Numbered from the stretch's first letter, positions 49,761 to 63,173 are shown. The stretch: 64,000 nucleotides of DNA from Cristatella mucedo (GCA_009760855.2 WPIO01000318.1:33225-97224), one strand, 5' to 3'. The notes: generated by a model not told the origin, from the letters alone. Numbers and translations: made by a program.

Positions 49761-51329
49761 CCTGGTTTCGACACTCGTAGGCTGTCACATTGCTCTTCTC
49801 TGCAAGTAGTCTTTTGAGACTAAGGCTCAGACTTGCACTTGCTTAGATATGCAAAGCATTCATTTGTTGCTAGTGCTTTTTCCGTAAGCTGTATTTGCAG
49901 ATACTACTATTAACCTAAGCTCGAGCTGGATAAAAGCAAAAATAATAATTAAAGTGAAGCTACTCAACGTTATTTTGTGGCCTGTGTACAGCAGTTTATA
50001 GCATTTTGATTTAAAGTGCTAAAAATACTCATAATCTTATGGAGACGTTAGTTTACATCTGGAGCAAAAATTACCAGCCTCTACGGTAACTTTGACAGCT
50101 AAATAGCACCCTGTTCATTGTAATGCTGCCGCTGCAAAGAATCTAAAACTTGAGTGAGAAAAATGAGTTATTGTTGTCGACCATAACAAAGTCAACATTT
50201 AAGATTTTAGAAGTGGCTATGTGACCAATGTAGTGCAGGCTATTAAGAAACACTGATCTGTTGAAATAGGGAATCTGAATTCAAGCCATCATTATTAATT
50301 ACATATGAGAGCCTGAAAATTTGGGCTCCTTTCTAACGCAGGTACCTGCCAGCTTAGCACAGAATGGTAATGCGATAAACGATAGTAACGTTTTTTTCTC
50401 CTCGGATTGCAAAAACGTTGAAGGTGAAGGCTGTGATTAGCAAAGCAGCAAACTTCGAAGCGGCAACCTCCTAACCCATGGAAGCCAAAGGCTGCTGCAC
50501 TAGAGGTGGAAAAGTTTGCAATACTTTAAGCTGAACTCACTGCTGATTAGTCTTTACTTCGAGTACTGAGCCTGTGGCATAAGCTTATGGCAGGCTCTAT
50601 GACGAAGCTCGTTTTTGTAGTCGTGTGCAGTGCAATCATAAGGCTAGGTTAGGCGTCTCACTGCTCTATGGAAATTGAGATACTGTTCTTCTCTCGATAG
50701 TCCGGTCTTTAAGCGTGAATTGTCGTCACACGGCTATTTCTTTAAACCTCACCATTTAGCAATCGTAGTGTCTCCGTAACTTTCCTGAAATAATTGAGCT
50801 GGTTTTCAACATATCTACCATAATTTTATTTCGCTTGCATATCGACAAACATTGCTTTCCTGCAACCGTGCAATTATTGGGGCAATACATTACAGACTGA
50901 TCGTCCCATAGAACCAAACAAATTTGTGCTCCAAAATAGTATCGCATGTCTGAACGTGGGTGCAGAGGGGCGAATCAAATTTGGCAGCATTTTTCTGACC
51001 TACAGATTCATTTAGTGTTCCTGGTAAATATAAATTTGACCGAATTCCTGCCTGCGAAAATCTATAAGTATTCGTTGCATTTCATTTTGGGGGACTCTAT
51101 ATTTAAGGTTGCAATACTGCTAAACTAGTCGATAACAATCGTTTTTAGGCATTCTACCTGTGATGACAAGTCGGGCGAAGGTTTCAAAGAGAGGTCGAGA
51201 AAGATAAGTGTGACAGTATATTTCCAGATAATGGTAGCACTCTGTCACATCAATCTTCACCGTAGAAATATATTTTCACTGCTCAGGCCCTTAAATCGCA
51301 GCTCTCAGCTTTCATTTATTATAACACTT
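49761..51329. other. Gene-poor stretch
   Basis: No gene supported. The part at 51,140-51,200 resembles 31,210-31,265. Small frames at 50,756 and 50,946 lack domains. Confidence 0.4.
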
Positions 51330-52380
51330 GCAGGTTTTCTGATGAATTTGTTGATCGATTCCATGGCTCTCCAGTAAAATCCACAAGCATTTGCTGATCG
51401 TTACGGTTGAGGTCTGCAGACAGCGACGAGAGCCAATATTATTAAAAATCTAACCTTTTATTTGATTTTTATGCTTTAAACTAAATGCAATTTCACACAG
51501 GTTGTTATCTTATCCTATGACGTCACTCAAGTTTCTTCTGACTTATACTGCTCAAATACACATTGCAAGTAAGGCATACAATCTTGCATTGGCTTTATCA
51601 GGTAAAGTAAAAACTAGCAAGTGATTCTAGCTTTATTGTCACGTGTATTTATATTTAGAAAAGGTTCTTTTGGGATGTGCTTACTGAATACGTGCCTGTA
51701 ACTACCTTATAAAGATCTATAAAACGATCTGAAAACAATATTTGGGAGCACTATTGTCCGAGTTGCAATTAACGAAGATATCTCGTGTTCACACAGACCA
51801 TTGTTGGCGTTAGTGTTTTACTTCTTTAGGGGTAGTATTTTATATTTGTTATATCGGTAAAATAAAAGTGGGTTGCTCTGCGACCACGTGCATTTTTATG
51901 ACGAATGTTGGGCCTAATTTAAAAGAAAAAGTTTTACGGCTATATCAATCTTTCTATCTCTCTCTCTCTCTCCAAATGGACACTTTAAAATAAGGCACAA
52001 ACATAATTAGGACCATGTTGGGGCTTTCGCATCGGGTTACTAACCAGAGGAGCTAGTTGTTGCAGCGGCCAAACGTAAGCGTCCGAACAGTTGCAGTCTA
52101 GTTTTGTTTTGAGAATGAGTTTTCAGCAACTAAATTGAAAAGCTGAGGTGGACACCACAAGCAAAGAAAAAAATTAATTACTTGCACGACTTGCATATTC
52201 AGTGCACCTTACAATTCCGTAGAGTCCATCCAAGTTTCAAGTGTCTGCTATATGAATAAGACACTTCCCCGGTCGCTGCCAAATCAAAGGTTTTGGTTGA
52301 AGCAGTACTCCCGCTAGCAAGAAACTGGTAAACTTACCAGCCTTCTGATGGCCCTATTTAATCTGGGTTGCTTGACATTG

Positions 52381-54299
52381 CTAATCGCATTGTTTGAGTG
52401 TGCATGCTGAAAAGTATCCTTTTTTGCAAAAGCGACGGTTGCACCCGTCAAACCAACGAATTTGAAGAAACAGTGGCCTTTTGGGGTTAGCTTATGATTT
52501 GCACACAGTCAACGAGACATTGCAACCTCATCGCCTGCATGTAGTGCGTCCAAGCATCAAATGTGTTGTACAGAAACGAACATGGAAGCTATGAGCATTT
52601 TGCGTTTGCTGTTAAAGCATGACGTCGCAACGTTTCCGTTACTGAAGCCCACTCAACCGCCCGCAGAGTGATCAAAAGTAAGCAATTTCTAACAGCTCAT
52701 TCTGTCTCCACCTTACTCTCTTCGTTATATTTTCTCCCCCTACGTTAAGCTGGTCTTCTTCTTATACATCCAGATTGCTTGCCGCCTTATCACTACATGT
52801 CGGGATCGCATTATGTAATGTAAAGTAACTCCGTCTGTAACCCCACAAAGCCATAAAGACTATATAAGTTGCATGCAGGAAAGTTACGCATAGCAATTTC
52901 ACAGCATAAGCGCCTTTCCGCAAGAATTCGCTTGCCAGCATACTTCGACTCACGCAACGAAGAGAAACTGGGAAGCATAGCAGAGTCCAGAGAGCAGTCG
53001 AGGTAGTGAGTAGCATAGAAGTAGCAAATCAGGAACGCTGAAAAGGGTGGGTCATAGTCGGAAGTAGGCGATTAGTCGTTTATGCGTAAGAGTTTTAGAA
53101 GCGAGTTCCACAGTCTAGGACCGTTGTACAACATTATCATCAATGGTGTCAAAGGCAGTGGACAGATTTAGCCTAGCGAGGACAGTGACATTGGCGTCGT
53201 CGTTGGCACATAGACAGTCATTGTTTAAACGGAAGAGAGCAGTTTCAGTGGCATGCTGCCTCTTCAACCATGCTTGAAATGTGTTTGACATGTCATCCTT
53301 TTCACTATAAATAACCAGCAGCTTAACAACAATTGTTTCAAGAATCTTTAACATGAAAGAAATAAGGGAAACTCAACGACATGTTGCAAGGATCTTTGCA
53401 TATAATCTAGGCTTATTAAACATGAGTCTAACGATTATCGATTTGAAGGACTTGGGTGTGACCCATATACTAAAGATGCAAAAAACATCTTAGCTATGTC
53501 AGGCTGGGGATTTTCTGTTTGTGAAGACCACAGAGATGATGGAATGCGGTCTTGAGAAGACGAGCTCTTTTCGCTAGACCTTTCTAAGGTAGCGACATAG
53601 CATGCAGAAATCTTCAAAAGCCTTTGCAGGAAGGTCACAGGTTATGATTCAGCAATTGCTTTACTCAGAAGGGTCTTTATGGTTGCACAGATGTCCACAA
53701 TTGTTCTGGTAAAGAAGGCTGAAAACCTGTCGGCTGAGCTGTAAATATCAGGAGAGTCGGACTGTTTAGCATTGGCCAATAAATTGTTTAGCCTTACTCC
53801 CATGCAGGCACTCGAAATTTTTATTCTCATCAAATTGCTTGGCCTAAATGCCTGCCTATCTATTTTCCTTTCTCCCGATCTTTCTCGCTTTGTATATAGC
53901 AATCTCGTGCTCTCGCTCTCTGCCTCTCACTAAATATAATAAAAATATACATATATATGAATATATCTATCTCACACATTGACAGCAATGCTTTATTAAA
54001 GTAGTTCATTTTTTATTCCGTTTGATTTTTGACAATACACAACAGGCACATCCGCCAAACTAGCACTAAACTTTGGACAACCAACCACCGTTTCAGATTA
54101 CTCAGCATGGATAACAACGTAAAGGGTGCCAATACACCAGCTAGCTGACTGTAGGCATCGACCCTCAGTGCCGATGGTAGGTTTTACATCACTGACTCTC
54201 TTGGCAGCTGGCGCCTGGGCATCCGATTGATCCCTTTGTACTGCCGTCAGCAATGCACAGAGTAGAACATCGGCGAGAAGAGATCGTCACCTTCAGTAT
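52381..54299 (-). pseudogene. Pacifastin-like peptide gene, degenerate copy
   Basis: The exon 1 equivalent (54,138-54,299) still encodes VLLCALLTAVQ, EQSDAQ-like and A-K-R features and the first Cys. The exon 2 equivalent (52,381-52,453) encodes C-N-x-x-x-C-K-K-G-Y-F-S-A-C-T-L-K-Q-C and a stop. The Cys-Asn and Cys-Thr pairs are hallmarks of pacifastin domains and support the family assignment of the copy at 43-44 kb. The gene looks broken (about three or four breaks) and its intron is enlarged by a LINE, so it is probably not expressed as a peptide. Confidence 0.65.
52816..53790 (-). mobile_element. LINE family 2 fragment inside the intron of peptide gene copy 2
   Basis: The minus-strand 3' end begins at 52,816 (TTTATGGCTTTGTGGGGTTAC) and runs to about 53,125. 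The next matching part is the RT A-motif region (FDTIDD) at 53,130-53,350 and linker sequence to about 53,790. Most of the C-terminal domain is missing, so there is an internal deletion. Frames are broken in several places. It is older than the 36-38 kb copy. Confidence 0.8.
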
Positions 54300-54379
54300 A
54301 TTGTATACAGCTTTCGAGCAGAGCTGCCGAAGTCGTAGACCCTACAGAATGCCTGTGGTAAGCCGGTTCGCATCGTTCG

Positions 54380-54385
54380 CTTATA
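54380..54385 (-). promoter_or_regulatory. Conserved TATA box, peptide gene copy 2
   Basis: Minus-strand ATTATAAGCGAACGATGCGA, matching the copy 1 promoter at the same distance from the start position. Confidence 0.5.
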
Positions 54386-54949
54386 ATCAATTTCTAACCT
54401 TCGCCTGATCTTTAGTACCTATTAAAATCATTCGTTATAAGCTTCACCAGGTCAGGGAACATAGTCAGGATTCTTAAAAAGTACAATCCAGCATGTTTTC
54501 ATAAGGTTGCAACAACTAGTCTGTAGGAGTACTGCGGGAATCGCAGTTGTGTTGCAAGAGCCCTCACTGGATGTCCTTCAGGTGCGCTGGGGATGTCAAT
54601 GCCTTGGTTTATTGGATAACTAGCTGCATTGCATAGGGTAGGCAATCGAGGACACCCGATGAGCGATTACCCGGTGCCGTTAGCTATAGCGGCGGCTCAA
54701 TCCGGCAAACAGCAGGTGGGAACTACAAATGCTTAGTCTGAGTTTCCATCGAGATCAAGCGGCAGTTCTTTGCAGACTTTCCAAATTTACCGTCGTGTTC
54801 GCTCCTTCAGGGCATTTTGAGCCGTATAACTCAAGCTGGAGAGGTTATATAAAGGCCATGCCGAGTAGAGGTTCTAGCCATAATTGTTTTTTGATGACCA
54901 CTAAAGGTGGTTTACTTTTGGCCACAAATAATGACAATAACAATACTCT

Positions 54950-55690
54950 ATTTATAACGCCCTAAAACAACTCAATGTCATTCTATGCACGTTACAGTTA
55001 CTGCTGAAGAAGCATAATCGAATTGTTAGTGGAATTATTCTCAATAAACAACAAGAATACCAAATTAGGGGTAACGTACACTCATTCAGCATGCAAATAT
55101 GATTTTTGGCAGCATGCGTCATATCAGAGCGTGTAAACACATTAAACGCATCATATGAACCTTCAAAATGCTGTCCTAAATACATGGCATTTAGTTTTCG
55201 TTTTAACTTATACAAGTCAGGATATATCCTGATGCCAGTCGGGAGTGAGTTCCAGGCAATGGAAACATAAGAACTGAAAGCACGATCTCCAAACGTTTCG
55301 AAGTATGGTTAAACAGATTCCAAAAAGCGGATGGTACGATGCTTCGTCTGGCGGGGCAGTAGGTCTGATTAGTCAGCTATAGCCAAATAATGAAGGAACC
55401 TGAAAGTGAGTGACTGAATCGTGTTGTCGATGCGAAGGGTTACTGGGAGCTAGTACAATTCGACGAGAAGTGGTGTGATGTGGCAGCTGCGACGCTTGTG
55501 ACAGGACACTATAGCTCCTGAGTTTTGGACCAGCTTTAACAGCCGTAGTGCTCAGGCTGGCCGCCCAGCAAGCAGTTTGTTGTAGAAGCCATGACGGGTT
55601 GTCGCTAATACACGGACCAATTTAAATGTGGTATCCCTATATGAACAAGCCTGATCATCACCAATGTAATACTAGCAGGCAATAGCATCT
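54950..55690 (-). mobile_element. LINE family 1, 3' part, minus strand
   Basis: The 3' end and C-terminal domain read on the minus strand, with the CATGCTGA block at about 55,095 and the tail near 54,960. The domain is worn. Its 5' side faces the plus-strand copy that starts at about 55,850. Confidence 0.75.
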
Positions 55691-55849
55691 ATATCTTGAC
55701 GGAAAAGTGCTCAGGTTTGACGAAGGCCCACAGTCAATAATAATTGGCTAATGTTACCTGGAGAGACCTGTCTGGTCACTGGTGCCTAAATAGCTACCAC
55801 CTTGCTCAAGGCCTGTAGTCAATGAAAGCCGGCATTATAATTGCAAGCT

Positions 55850-56620
55850 AGTACCTAGTTTGACAGGTAAATTTAGTCTGGTACTCACACTTTTTAGAAA
55901 GGGATACTACAGTTAAATTTACCAATGCATTTGTGAAAACCTGTCTTGCCTTTCGTAACAGACTACTTGCTAGTCTACCGGCCAGTACACACAGGCCAAA
56001 ACAGATGGTGCAAAAATCTGCAGGAAGCAATATCTTTCGCGGACGTCTTCATTGCCATATCGCACCACTTCTCGCCGATCTGTACTGGCTAAAAGTCTCA
56101 AAACGCATCAAATTAAAGGTTTTGCAACTGACCTTTAGATCCATACTTTCTTTGGCTCCAGCCTAATTATCAGATATTCTCTCCCAAGATGCTATGCATC
56201 GTAACACTCGCTCTTCGGAAACTATTCGTTTAACATATACCTCATACAAACCCTTAATCCTATGGTGACCCTGCTTTTAGTTCGTATGCTCCTTAAGCCT
56301 GAAACACACTTTCAACTTGAGCGAAAATATCTCCCGACTTGACCGAATGTAGAACGAAATAAAAAATGTATCCACTTATCACAGCATTTACTGGAACCTT
56401 GTAGTTCACGTGCTTGTGGGTGCTGACTCAGTACATACTGGAAATAACCATATTTGAAGGCTGACCCTGTACATGCCATCCTAACAATATTTATTATCGT
56501 TGTTTATTGTGTAGGCTACCACTTACCATCCGATCGTGTTGCCGGTGCAGTAAATGTAAAGCACCTAGAAATAGAATGAGTCCTGTGAGGGAGCTTCATC
56601 AAGCGTGGTATTATTATTAT
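55850..56620 (+). mobile_element. LINE family 1, 3' part, plus strand
   Basis: The C-terminal domain at 55,860-56,180 resembles VHAFVTSRL, LLADLHWL and LAPAYLSDIL. The 3' end with hairpin tail is at 56,545-56,610, and it finishes in TATTATTATTATTATT. Frameshifted. It forms an inverted pair with the copy at 54,950-55,690. Confidence 0.8.
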
Positions 56621-57329
56621 TATTGCTCTATACGCTCATGATAACATTAAACGAAGCCTAATTAACGTGTTGAGTGTTACTAGGACTTTGGAATTCGAGC
56701 TAGCCTTTTTTGTATGGATTCACTACTGGCGAGCTCACCTCTCCAAATTCTTCGAAGTGATGCGCACCGAACACTCTATTGTAACGATCTCCTGCACCAC
56801 AGGTACATATGCTACGGATCATATCGTTGCAGTTTTTGCAGAGAAACTGGATGCCTAGCTATCTAGGTGCATACGGCTTATACGCAATGAGAAGGCATCG
56901 AGAGCTGCAAACAGTGCTGCTAAGAAGCTATAGAACTGACGACTGGATTAACTCTGACTGATCAAATGGCAGGTTACTTGCGATTAAAGCCAAGACATAT
57001 GGTGCTCTCCCTTTTAGCCGTTTGACAAACACTGCGGCTTTCCAACTGAAGACGCTTAAAGCAACCTAAGAACACTAAGATTTGAGGCTGCTGCTCTACT
57101 AAGTCGGACCATCAAATAGTTGTGCTGAGTGACGAACGATTCTCGATACGTGCAATTGGTAACTAAGCTAATCAAACAGCCTATGTCAATCAAGCTTTTG
57201 AATGTGTCTCCCTTCAGAAAAAAGTCGAGGTCCTGGTCATGTTGTAGGAGGGCTTTAATCGGATTTCTATAGTTACAGTCTGGCTGTAAAGGCTTCTGAA
57301 TCGCAGTCCTTTTGCCAAAGAGACACCGT
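56621..57329. other. Gene-empty stretch
   Basis: No gene or repeat recognised. Confidence 0.4.
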
Positions 57330-59990
57330 CATTTCAGCTCACGTTCATAGGTCTAACATAACAAATGATGACCAAGCCAACGTATCATGCTCGTGGGCTG
57401 GAACTACCGTCATCGCACACCGAGGTCAGTGGCCATTTTCTAGATCTCGTAATCACTGATGAGTCCTACCAACTGACCTTGTGGTGTGCCCACTGACCCT
57501 GTCAGATCATTGTTCTGTCTCCTTAACTGATCCTGCGCTTGCTCCTGCTTCTAATATTGAACTTATCGAAAGACGTAATTTACAAAGCAATTGCCTTGAC
57601 GTGCTTTTGAAATCCGTATTTGAAGCAAGTCTACTTGATTTGCATTCAAATTAGACCGCTAGCTTCGATACCCTCAATGATACAATGAACATGACACTCA
57701 GGAGTGCTCTTGAAAAGCATGCTCCCGTTCATTCTGTCCGTGTTCAAAGTCGCGGAGGTTGCTTTCAATTTACAAAAAACTCCTAAAAATACACATCGTT
57801 AAGGCTTGAACATCGTTTCAAGAAATCGGTGTCTGATACAGATCTAGTCAATTTCAAAGACTTCCTTCAAGTTTACACCTTAAAGCCTAAAAAAGCCGTT
57901 GCTTATTTTTTAATCCGAAAGCTGAATACTCGCTGACACGACCCGAAATATATTTTAAAGAAATTAAACGATTTACTGGCCAATGCTGAGACGTCTGACT
58001 CCACAGATATTAAGGGCTAAGCCGATAAGTTTTTAGCCTTCTTTGCTAAAGGAATTTTGCACATTCCCGCCTCTTTTAAGCCCCCTCCGACACAAGCGAT
58101 TGCAGTTCAACAATCAGTGACCTCCCTTTAAAGTTCATCTGAGGTTTCTGCATGCGATGTCGCAACCTTGATAAGGTCTAGTAACGAGAGCTCTCTCCTG
58201 AAAAAACCTATACCATCATCTCTGTGGTCTTCACTAGCATACCAACTTAGACCTGCCTGGTAACCAAGATTTTTTTATTGCTTCTTTGAGAGCACGGTCG
58301 TCACAATTTCCCTGAAATTGGTAATCGTTAGACCCATACTTAAAAACCTGCATTACACTAGAAGGTACTTTTAAACGATCGCCCAATTTTCCTTCTTTCT
58401 TTCTTGTCGAAGATTCTTGAAAATTTGTGGCCAAGCAGCTGGTTAAACATATTAAAAAGAATGCAAGGTCAGAAATATTTAAATCAGCGTTAAAGAGGCA
58501 GCACTCAAATGAAACTGCTCTCCTCCATGTTAACAATGACAATCTACGAGGCAACTGCGACGAGAATGCCACTGCCCTAGCCCTGCTAGATCTATCTGCT
58601 GCCTTTGACACCATTGATCACGATGTTCTGGTTGAAATATTCGGAAAACAGATTGGCCTGGCAGACGAAGCCCTTGGCATTGTTTTAATCATACTTGATT
58701 TATCACGTTCAATCTGAGGCGTGTGAGGTTGGGTCGGGTCTTACAAACAAGACGGGTCACCTGTAGATTCTCTGGAGATTCTGTACTCCGTCCATTGCTG
58801 TTCTCCATGTCTGCACAAACTCTGGGAGAAGTGATCAAGGCCCGTGGATAAGGATATCACTTTTGTGCTGACGATACTCAGTTACATTTGTCATTCCAAG
58901 CGTCGGCCTCTGCTGCAGAAACAGAGAAACTGCACGCCTGCCCTACCGATATTCGATCCTGGATGTCTGAAAATTTCCTGAACCTAAATGACGATAACAG
59001 AGAACTGCTGCTTATAGGACCCCCGAGGTTGTGGCTGGATTAAAAGGAGTTGCTCTTCTAATAGGTAATGCTGTTGTGCGACCATCAACACGTGCTCGGA
59101 AATTAAGTGTCGTTTTCAACAGCTGCCTCAGTTTTAAAAGCTTAACTCTAAAGACTGCTTATACAGCTACCCTTCACGTCCAACCCATATCCGTAGTTAG
59201 GAGCTGTCTTCTACGGTGGCTTGTAAAAACTTCAACTAGCTCCTTAGTTCTGTCTCGTCTTGATTATTGCAGTTGCCTTTTGACTGGGCTATCAAAGAAA
59301 GCTATTAGGCTAGTGCAGCTTACTATGAATATGGCTGCGAGGCTAGTCTTTAAGTCCCAGAGGTTTGATCATGTGTCTCCTTTGCTAGAAGAGCTAGGAT
59401 GGATGCTGGTCAATCGACGGATTCAGAGCAAAGTTCCTAGGCTGACCCACACAAGCCATGGCTTACCTTCTTCATACCTAGCTGAACTGGTGCATCAGTT
59501 GCAGCCTCCTGCCGCCATCAGGTCTCATGTCAACAAAAGTAGCTGTTCCATTCCTCAGCTTAAACCATCGGCGACAGAAGCTTTAGCTCTGCAGGTCCTA
59601 GACTGTGAAACTCACTTCCCCAATTCTCACTCGATGACAACTACTCTCCTACTGCCGACTATAACTCATCCTTTTGAGCGGTTGTGAGCAGCTACTTTCA
59701 AGCTACTCACTACGTCGACTGTTCTCCCCACTCTGCTATGCTTCACAATTTCCCTTTGTTGCGTGAGACGACGTTTGTCGGCTTCCGAATGCCTACCGAA
59801 AGCCGCTCAGGCTGTGCATGGGCTATACAAAACTCTCCTGATTAACACCCACACACATGGTCTTTATGACTTTGTGGAGTTACGTTCGCTGATACCTACA
59901 CAATTTTCTAGTAAAAATACAGCAAGGCAGAGATTGAGAGAATCTGTAATTTGTAAGTATTAATAAGTAATAGTAATAATAATAGGTAAT
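57330..59990 (+). mobile_element. LINE family 2, long but decayed
   Basis: It starts within the endonuclease: HFLDLVITDE at about 57,440, then the SDH region. The linker repeats the DTLNDTMNMTLRSAL region at 57,670. RT shows TALALLDLSAAFDTIDHDVL at about 58,570-58,630 and FCADDTQ at about 58,866. The C-terminal domain is open at 59,031-59,687 ([25 protein letters not shown]). The 3' end runs from 59,860 (CTTTATGACTTTGTGGAGTTAC) to an AATAGTAATAATAAT tail. Several stops and frameshifts, so not active. Confidence 0.88.
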
Positions 59991-60164
59991 AAGCAATGTT
60001 ACGAAATCTGTAATTTATAGTCGCTCAGAAATTCTACGCTTCTTCATGATAGCCCTTTCTCTACACAGCAAATAGATACCTTCTCGATACATAGCTTAAT
60101 GGTATCATTCGATGTTACCTCCACCTGCTGAAAAAATCCAGCTTGGATGATTTAGGAATGAGAG

Positions 60165-60350
60165 CCAGCATATTTTCGCACTGTTATAACAACGAGTGTG
60201 TAGGAGGGCCTTCGGAATTGCAGTTGTGTAGCACGAGCCTTCGCTGAAATTCTCATCGGCACCCTGAAGATGTCAGAAGGTAGGGCTATTTTAAAACGAT
60301 CTGAGACTGCAAGAGTAGGCAAATAGAAGAAACCCGAGGAGCAGCGATAC
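60165..60350 (-). repeat. Isolated upstream block of the peptide-gene segment
   Basis: Aligns with 44,255-44,420 and 54,495-54,600: CAGCATATTTT, then GGAATTGCAGTTGTGTAGCACGAGCC. The matching coding exons are not found next to it. The LINE ending at 59,990 lies where the promoter would be expected. Confidence 0.55.
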
Positions 60351-60759
60351 AAGGCTGCCTCTCAGCTTAGGGCGAATGAATTGAAATGCATATACAGATT
60401 TTTTTTAGTTTATTAAATGCTAAAGCGTTTCTTAACTTGAGAATCGCTGCTAAAGACATACTGGTGCAGCGTGGCATCAAAGTGTAGCTGAAATTCGTCA
60501 GACGCGGCTCCATAGATCAGACTCCAAATCTCAGCCTAAAATGTCCGGGGCATTGTAAAGATAAATCTATCAGTTGGATTTGGACGAAAATGTAACAATT
60601 TTCTTAGTCATTGAACGCCTACTGCATCTTTCGTGTACCTCAGGGCTTAGAGGTAAAATTTCCGTCACTAAAAAACTAGTAAGAGCACTCAAATTGCTTG
60701 TTACATCACCTCGCTGTATCAAGGTCATTAGCTATTTATCCTTGCAATGATATAGCCAA
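60351..60759. other. Gene-empty stretch
   Basis: Nothing recognised. Confidence 0.4.
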
Positions 60760-61740
60760 TTCTTTCTCTTGCTTCTATGTCAAAAAAATGCAAAGCATCG
60801 GGAGCCCATCCCTAGGGTTGTAGAAGCTCTCTCTATATTTCTTCCCCTCAATTTCATGCACCATCATCTTGTCGACATTCAAGAAGGCTACTACTGACTT
60901 CGTTCTGACGCTTTTTTTCCAATAGACAAAGACAACTATTCCTTGAGACCCCCTTCCTATCTTCCTGCTTCTACGATGCATAGATCTGCAGCTGCCATGC
61001 CTAAACAACATTATAAATAAGTGTATACCCGTAGGTCATGTCCCTGCACCATTGAAAACGGCTGCAGTCGGGCTTTTAGTCAAGAAAGTCACAATAGACC
61101 GAGAGAAGTAGAGCAGCTTCCTCTGAGCTTCCCTTCTACTAATCTTGTCGAAGACCCTGGAAAGAGTCGTAGCTGACCAGCTTATATCATATAATAACTT
61201 CTCACATTTCAAGAAGTCAAAGTCTGGTTTTAGAGCTAATCACTTGACTGACTCATCAGTTTTCGCGCGTTTTTAAAAACTTTTTCAGAAACGCCGGCTT
61301 GAATAAAGTCTGTCCAATTATTTAGCTCGATCTTTTGACAGACTTTGATACTATTACCACATTGGCTGTACGAACCTCAAATCCTTGGGAGCGGTCCCTA
61401 GAGTTTGTATTCTCCCAATCTGAGTTCCAGTTCTGCCTGGCGTAACTATATCCCGTGACTTGATGAAATTTAAAAGTACTAATACGTCCAGCTGCAACAG
61501 CATTTCAAGTTTTCATGCGACTCCTTCTTTGGGCACGTTTTCGTGCTGACACTGTGCATGCCACCTCAAACCACATTTGCTTGCTGACCCTGTGCATTTT
61601 ACCTCTAAACGTGTCATCCTGGTTGACTTTAAGCAAGATACCATTAGCCAATCATTCAATAATACATCCGACGCAACACATAGAAAGTGTCTATGAAGAT
61701 TGAAAGTTGTCCGAGAGCACTATACAACTGTTTTTAGTAT
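60760..61740 (+). mobile_element. LINE family 1, RT start and 3' end with internal deletion
   Basis: The plus strand has the pre-RT linker (60,880-60,960). RT begins with VGHVPAPLKTAAVGLL and LSKTLERVVADQL (61,040-61,180), followed by KSGFRANH. The sequence then jumps past the catalytic part to the 3' end at 61,540-61,740, with a GTGCATTTTACC block and a tail ending near 61,735. Frames are broken. Confidence 0.75.
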
Positions 61741-62129
61741 TGATACTACTCGTTCACACCCTAGGCTACGACGTTACTGTATTCTACAAGGAGATATTTC
61801 TATAAAAATGCTTAGATCTACACTCGCTTACATGTTTAAAGCATTCGTGTATCATTATTACTTTTTCCGGAAGCTGTGTGCTGTAAATGATTATGATCAA
61901 TTGCACAGTGGTATATAAAGGTAATATGGGCTATATGAAAGCTTATTACGATTAGTGGTAACCTGCCACATTGTCAGCCCTCAAAAACTCCCAAAAGCTG
62001 AGAGCTTAGACGAAGTGCTGTAAGATGCACGTGCGTCTTAAACTTCCTTATAAGATATCATCCATTCAGAAAATTTCTTGATAACAGTTGAGTGCATTAC
62101 TTGGTTTAAGAGCATACGTACTTGAGGTC
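61741..62129. other. Gene-empty stretch
   Basis: Nothing recognised. Confidence 0.4.
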
Positions 62130-62560
62130 ACAGTCTCGAGTAGATTCGCGTCCGCATATAACGGAACTGCTACTCTTAGGAGACCTCAAGCTAGTAGAAG
62201 AACTAGAAAGCTGTTTCTGCGTAACAGGTGATGCTGCTTTTTTAACCGTCACCGTGTGCGTTTGGAATTTAGGTTTTTATCATTAACTGCTAGCCGAATG
62301 TTGAAGATTGTGTTTCAATGACTGCCTCTAATCAAAATGTCCTTAAGCTAAGCTAGTATTAAACGGAACGGCTACTGACAGGACACTTCAACAGTGTGGC
62401 TATACTATGAGACTCCCCTATTCTGATTTGGGAAGTCGTTGAGCGACTGTCACAGTGTGTTCAAAATTTAGGTGTCGTCTTCGACAGCCGCCTACGTTTA
62501 TAAGCCATTTAATCATAGCTCGCATATTTAATTATCTTAGGACTCTTTCAGGCTTGCGGC
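62130..62560 (+). mobile_element. LINE RT C-terminal fragments
   Basis: Two worn pieces follow each other. The first (about 62,160-62,280) encodes L-V-E-E-L-E-S and V-x-N-L-G. The second (about 62,380-62,510) encodes Q-N-L-G-V-V-F-D-S-R-L. Both fit the segment after the RT YADD motif. The second matches 45,300-45,400. Confidence 0.5.
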
Positions 62561-63173
62561 TGCAGTTGCTAGCAATTTCTTGACTTGGCTAATGGCGAAT
62601 GCACGCCTTTCTATAGTACTTTGCAATGAATCATGTCCAGTCCAGCATTTAGGGTCACTCAACTAGCCACGGACTATTGAGTATTAGGCAATTTATAAAA
62701 ACTCTTTCTCTGTCTCTCTAACTGTCTGGGTATAACTTTCCCTCTCTTGCATGCGACTGGTCTCTTTCGCGTACTTTTAGCTCGCTTCCTTGATTGTATA
62801 CACAAAGTTTCATGGTCGCACTAAGCCTGACTCACTCTTAAGCACTCCAACTTTATCTTTCTCTGTACACCCTCCGAGCCTACTCTCCGTCCTCCTCTCG
62901 CATTTCTTGTGCGTTATGAACGCGTTTCCTTCTCTGGGGTGTACGAATGATTTTCTATCGTGCCCTGACAATCATTTCCGTCTTTCTCAATCGCCGACGG
63001 GCTCATTCTGACACTAACAGCTAGAATATTTAGATTTTGGCCCTCATTTGGGCTCAGCTGCGGATCGCAGCATCAGAGGTTAACAGTATATAGGTTGTAG
63101 GTTTTGCCCCCCTCCCTCGCACCGCCCATGGTTAACAGCCGCTGCAGTAGTGTTCAGCTACTCGCCACCTACC

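Larger units (their letters stand above)
51330..54700 (-). repeat. Host segment carrying the peptide gene, copy 2 of 3
   Basis: Aligns with 41,920-44,420 across the 3' flank (51,350-52,330), exon 2 (52,381-52,453), the intron start and end, exon 1 (54,138-54,299), the TATA region and the upstream block at 54,495-54,600. It lacks the 42.4-kb SINE but holds a LINE family 2 insertion in the intron. Confidence 0.7.
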
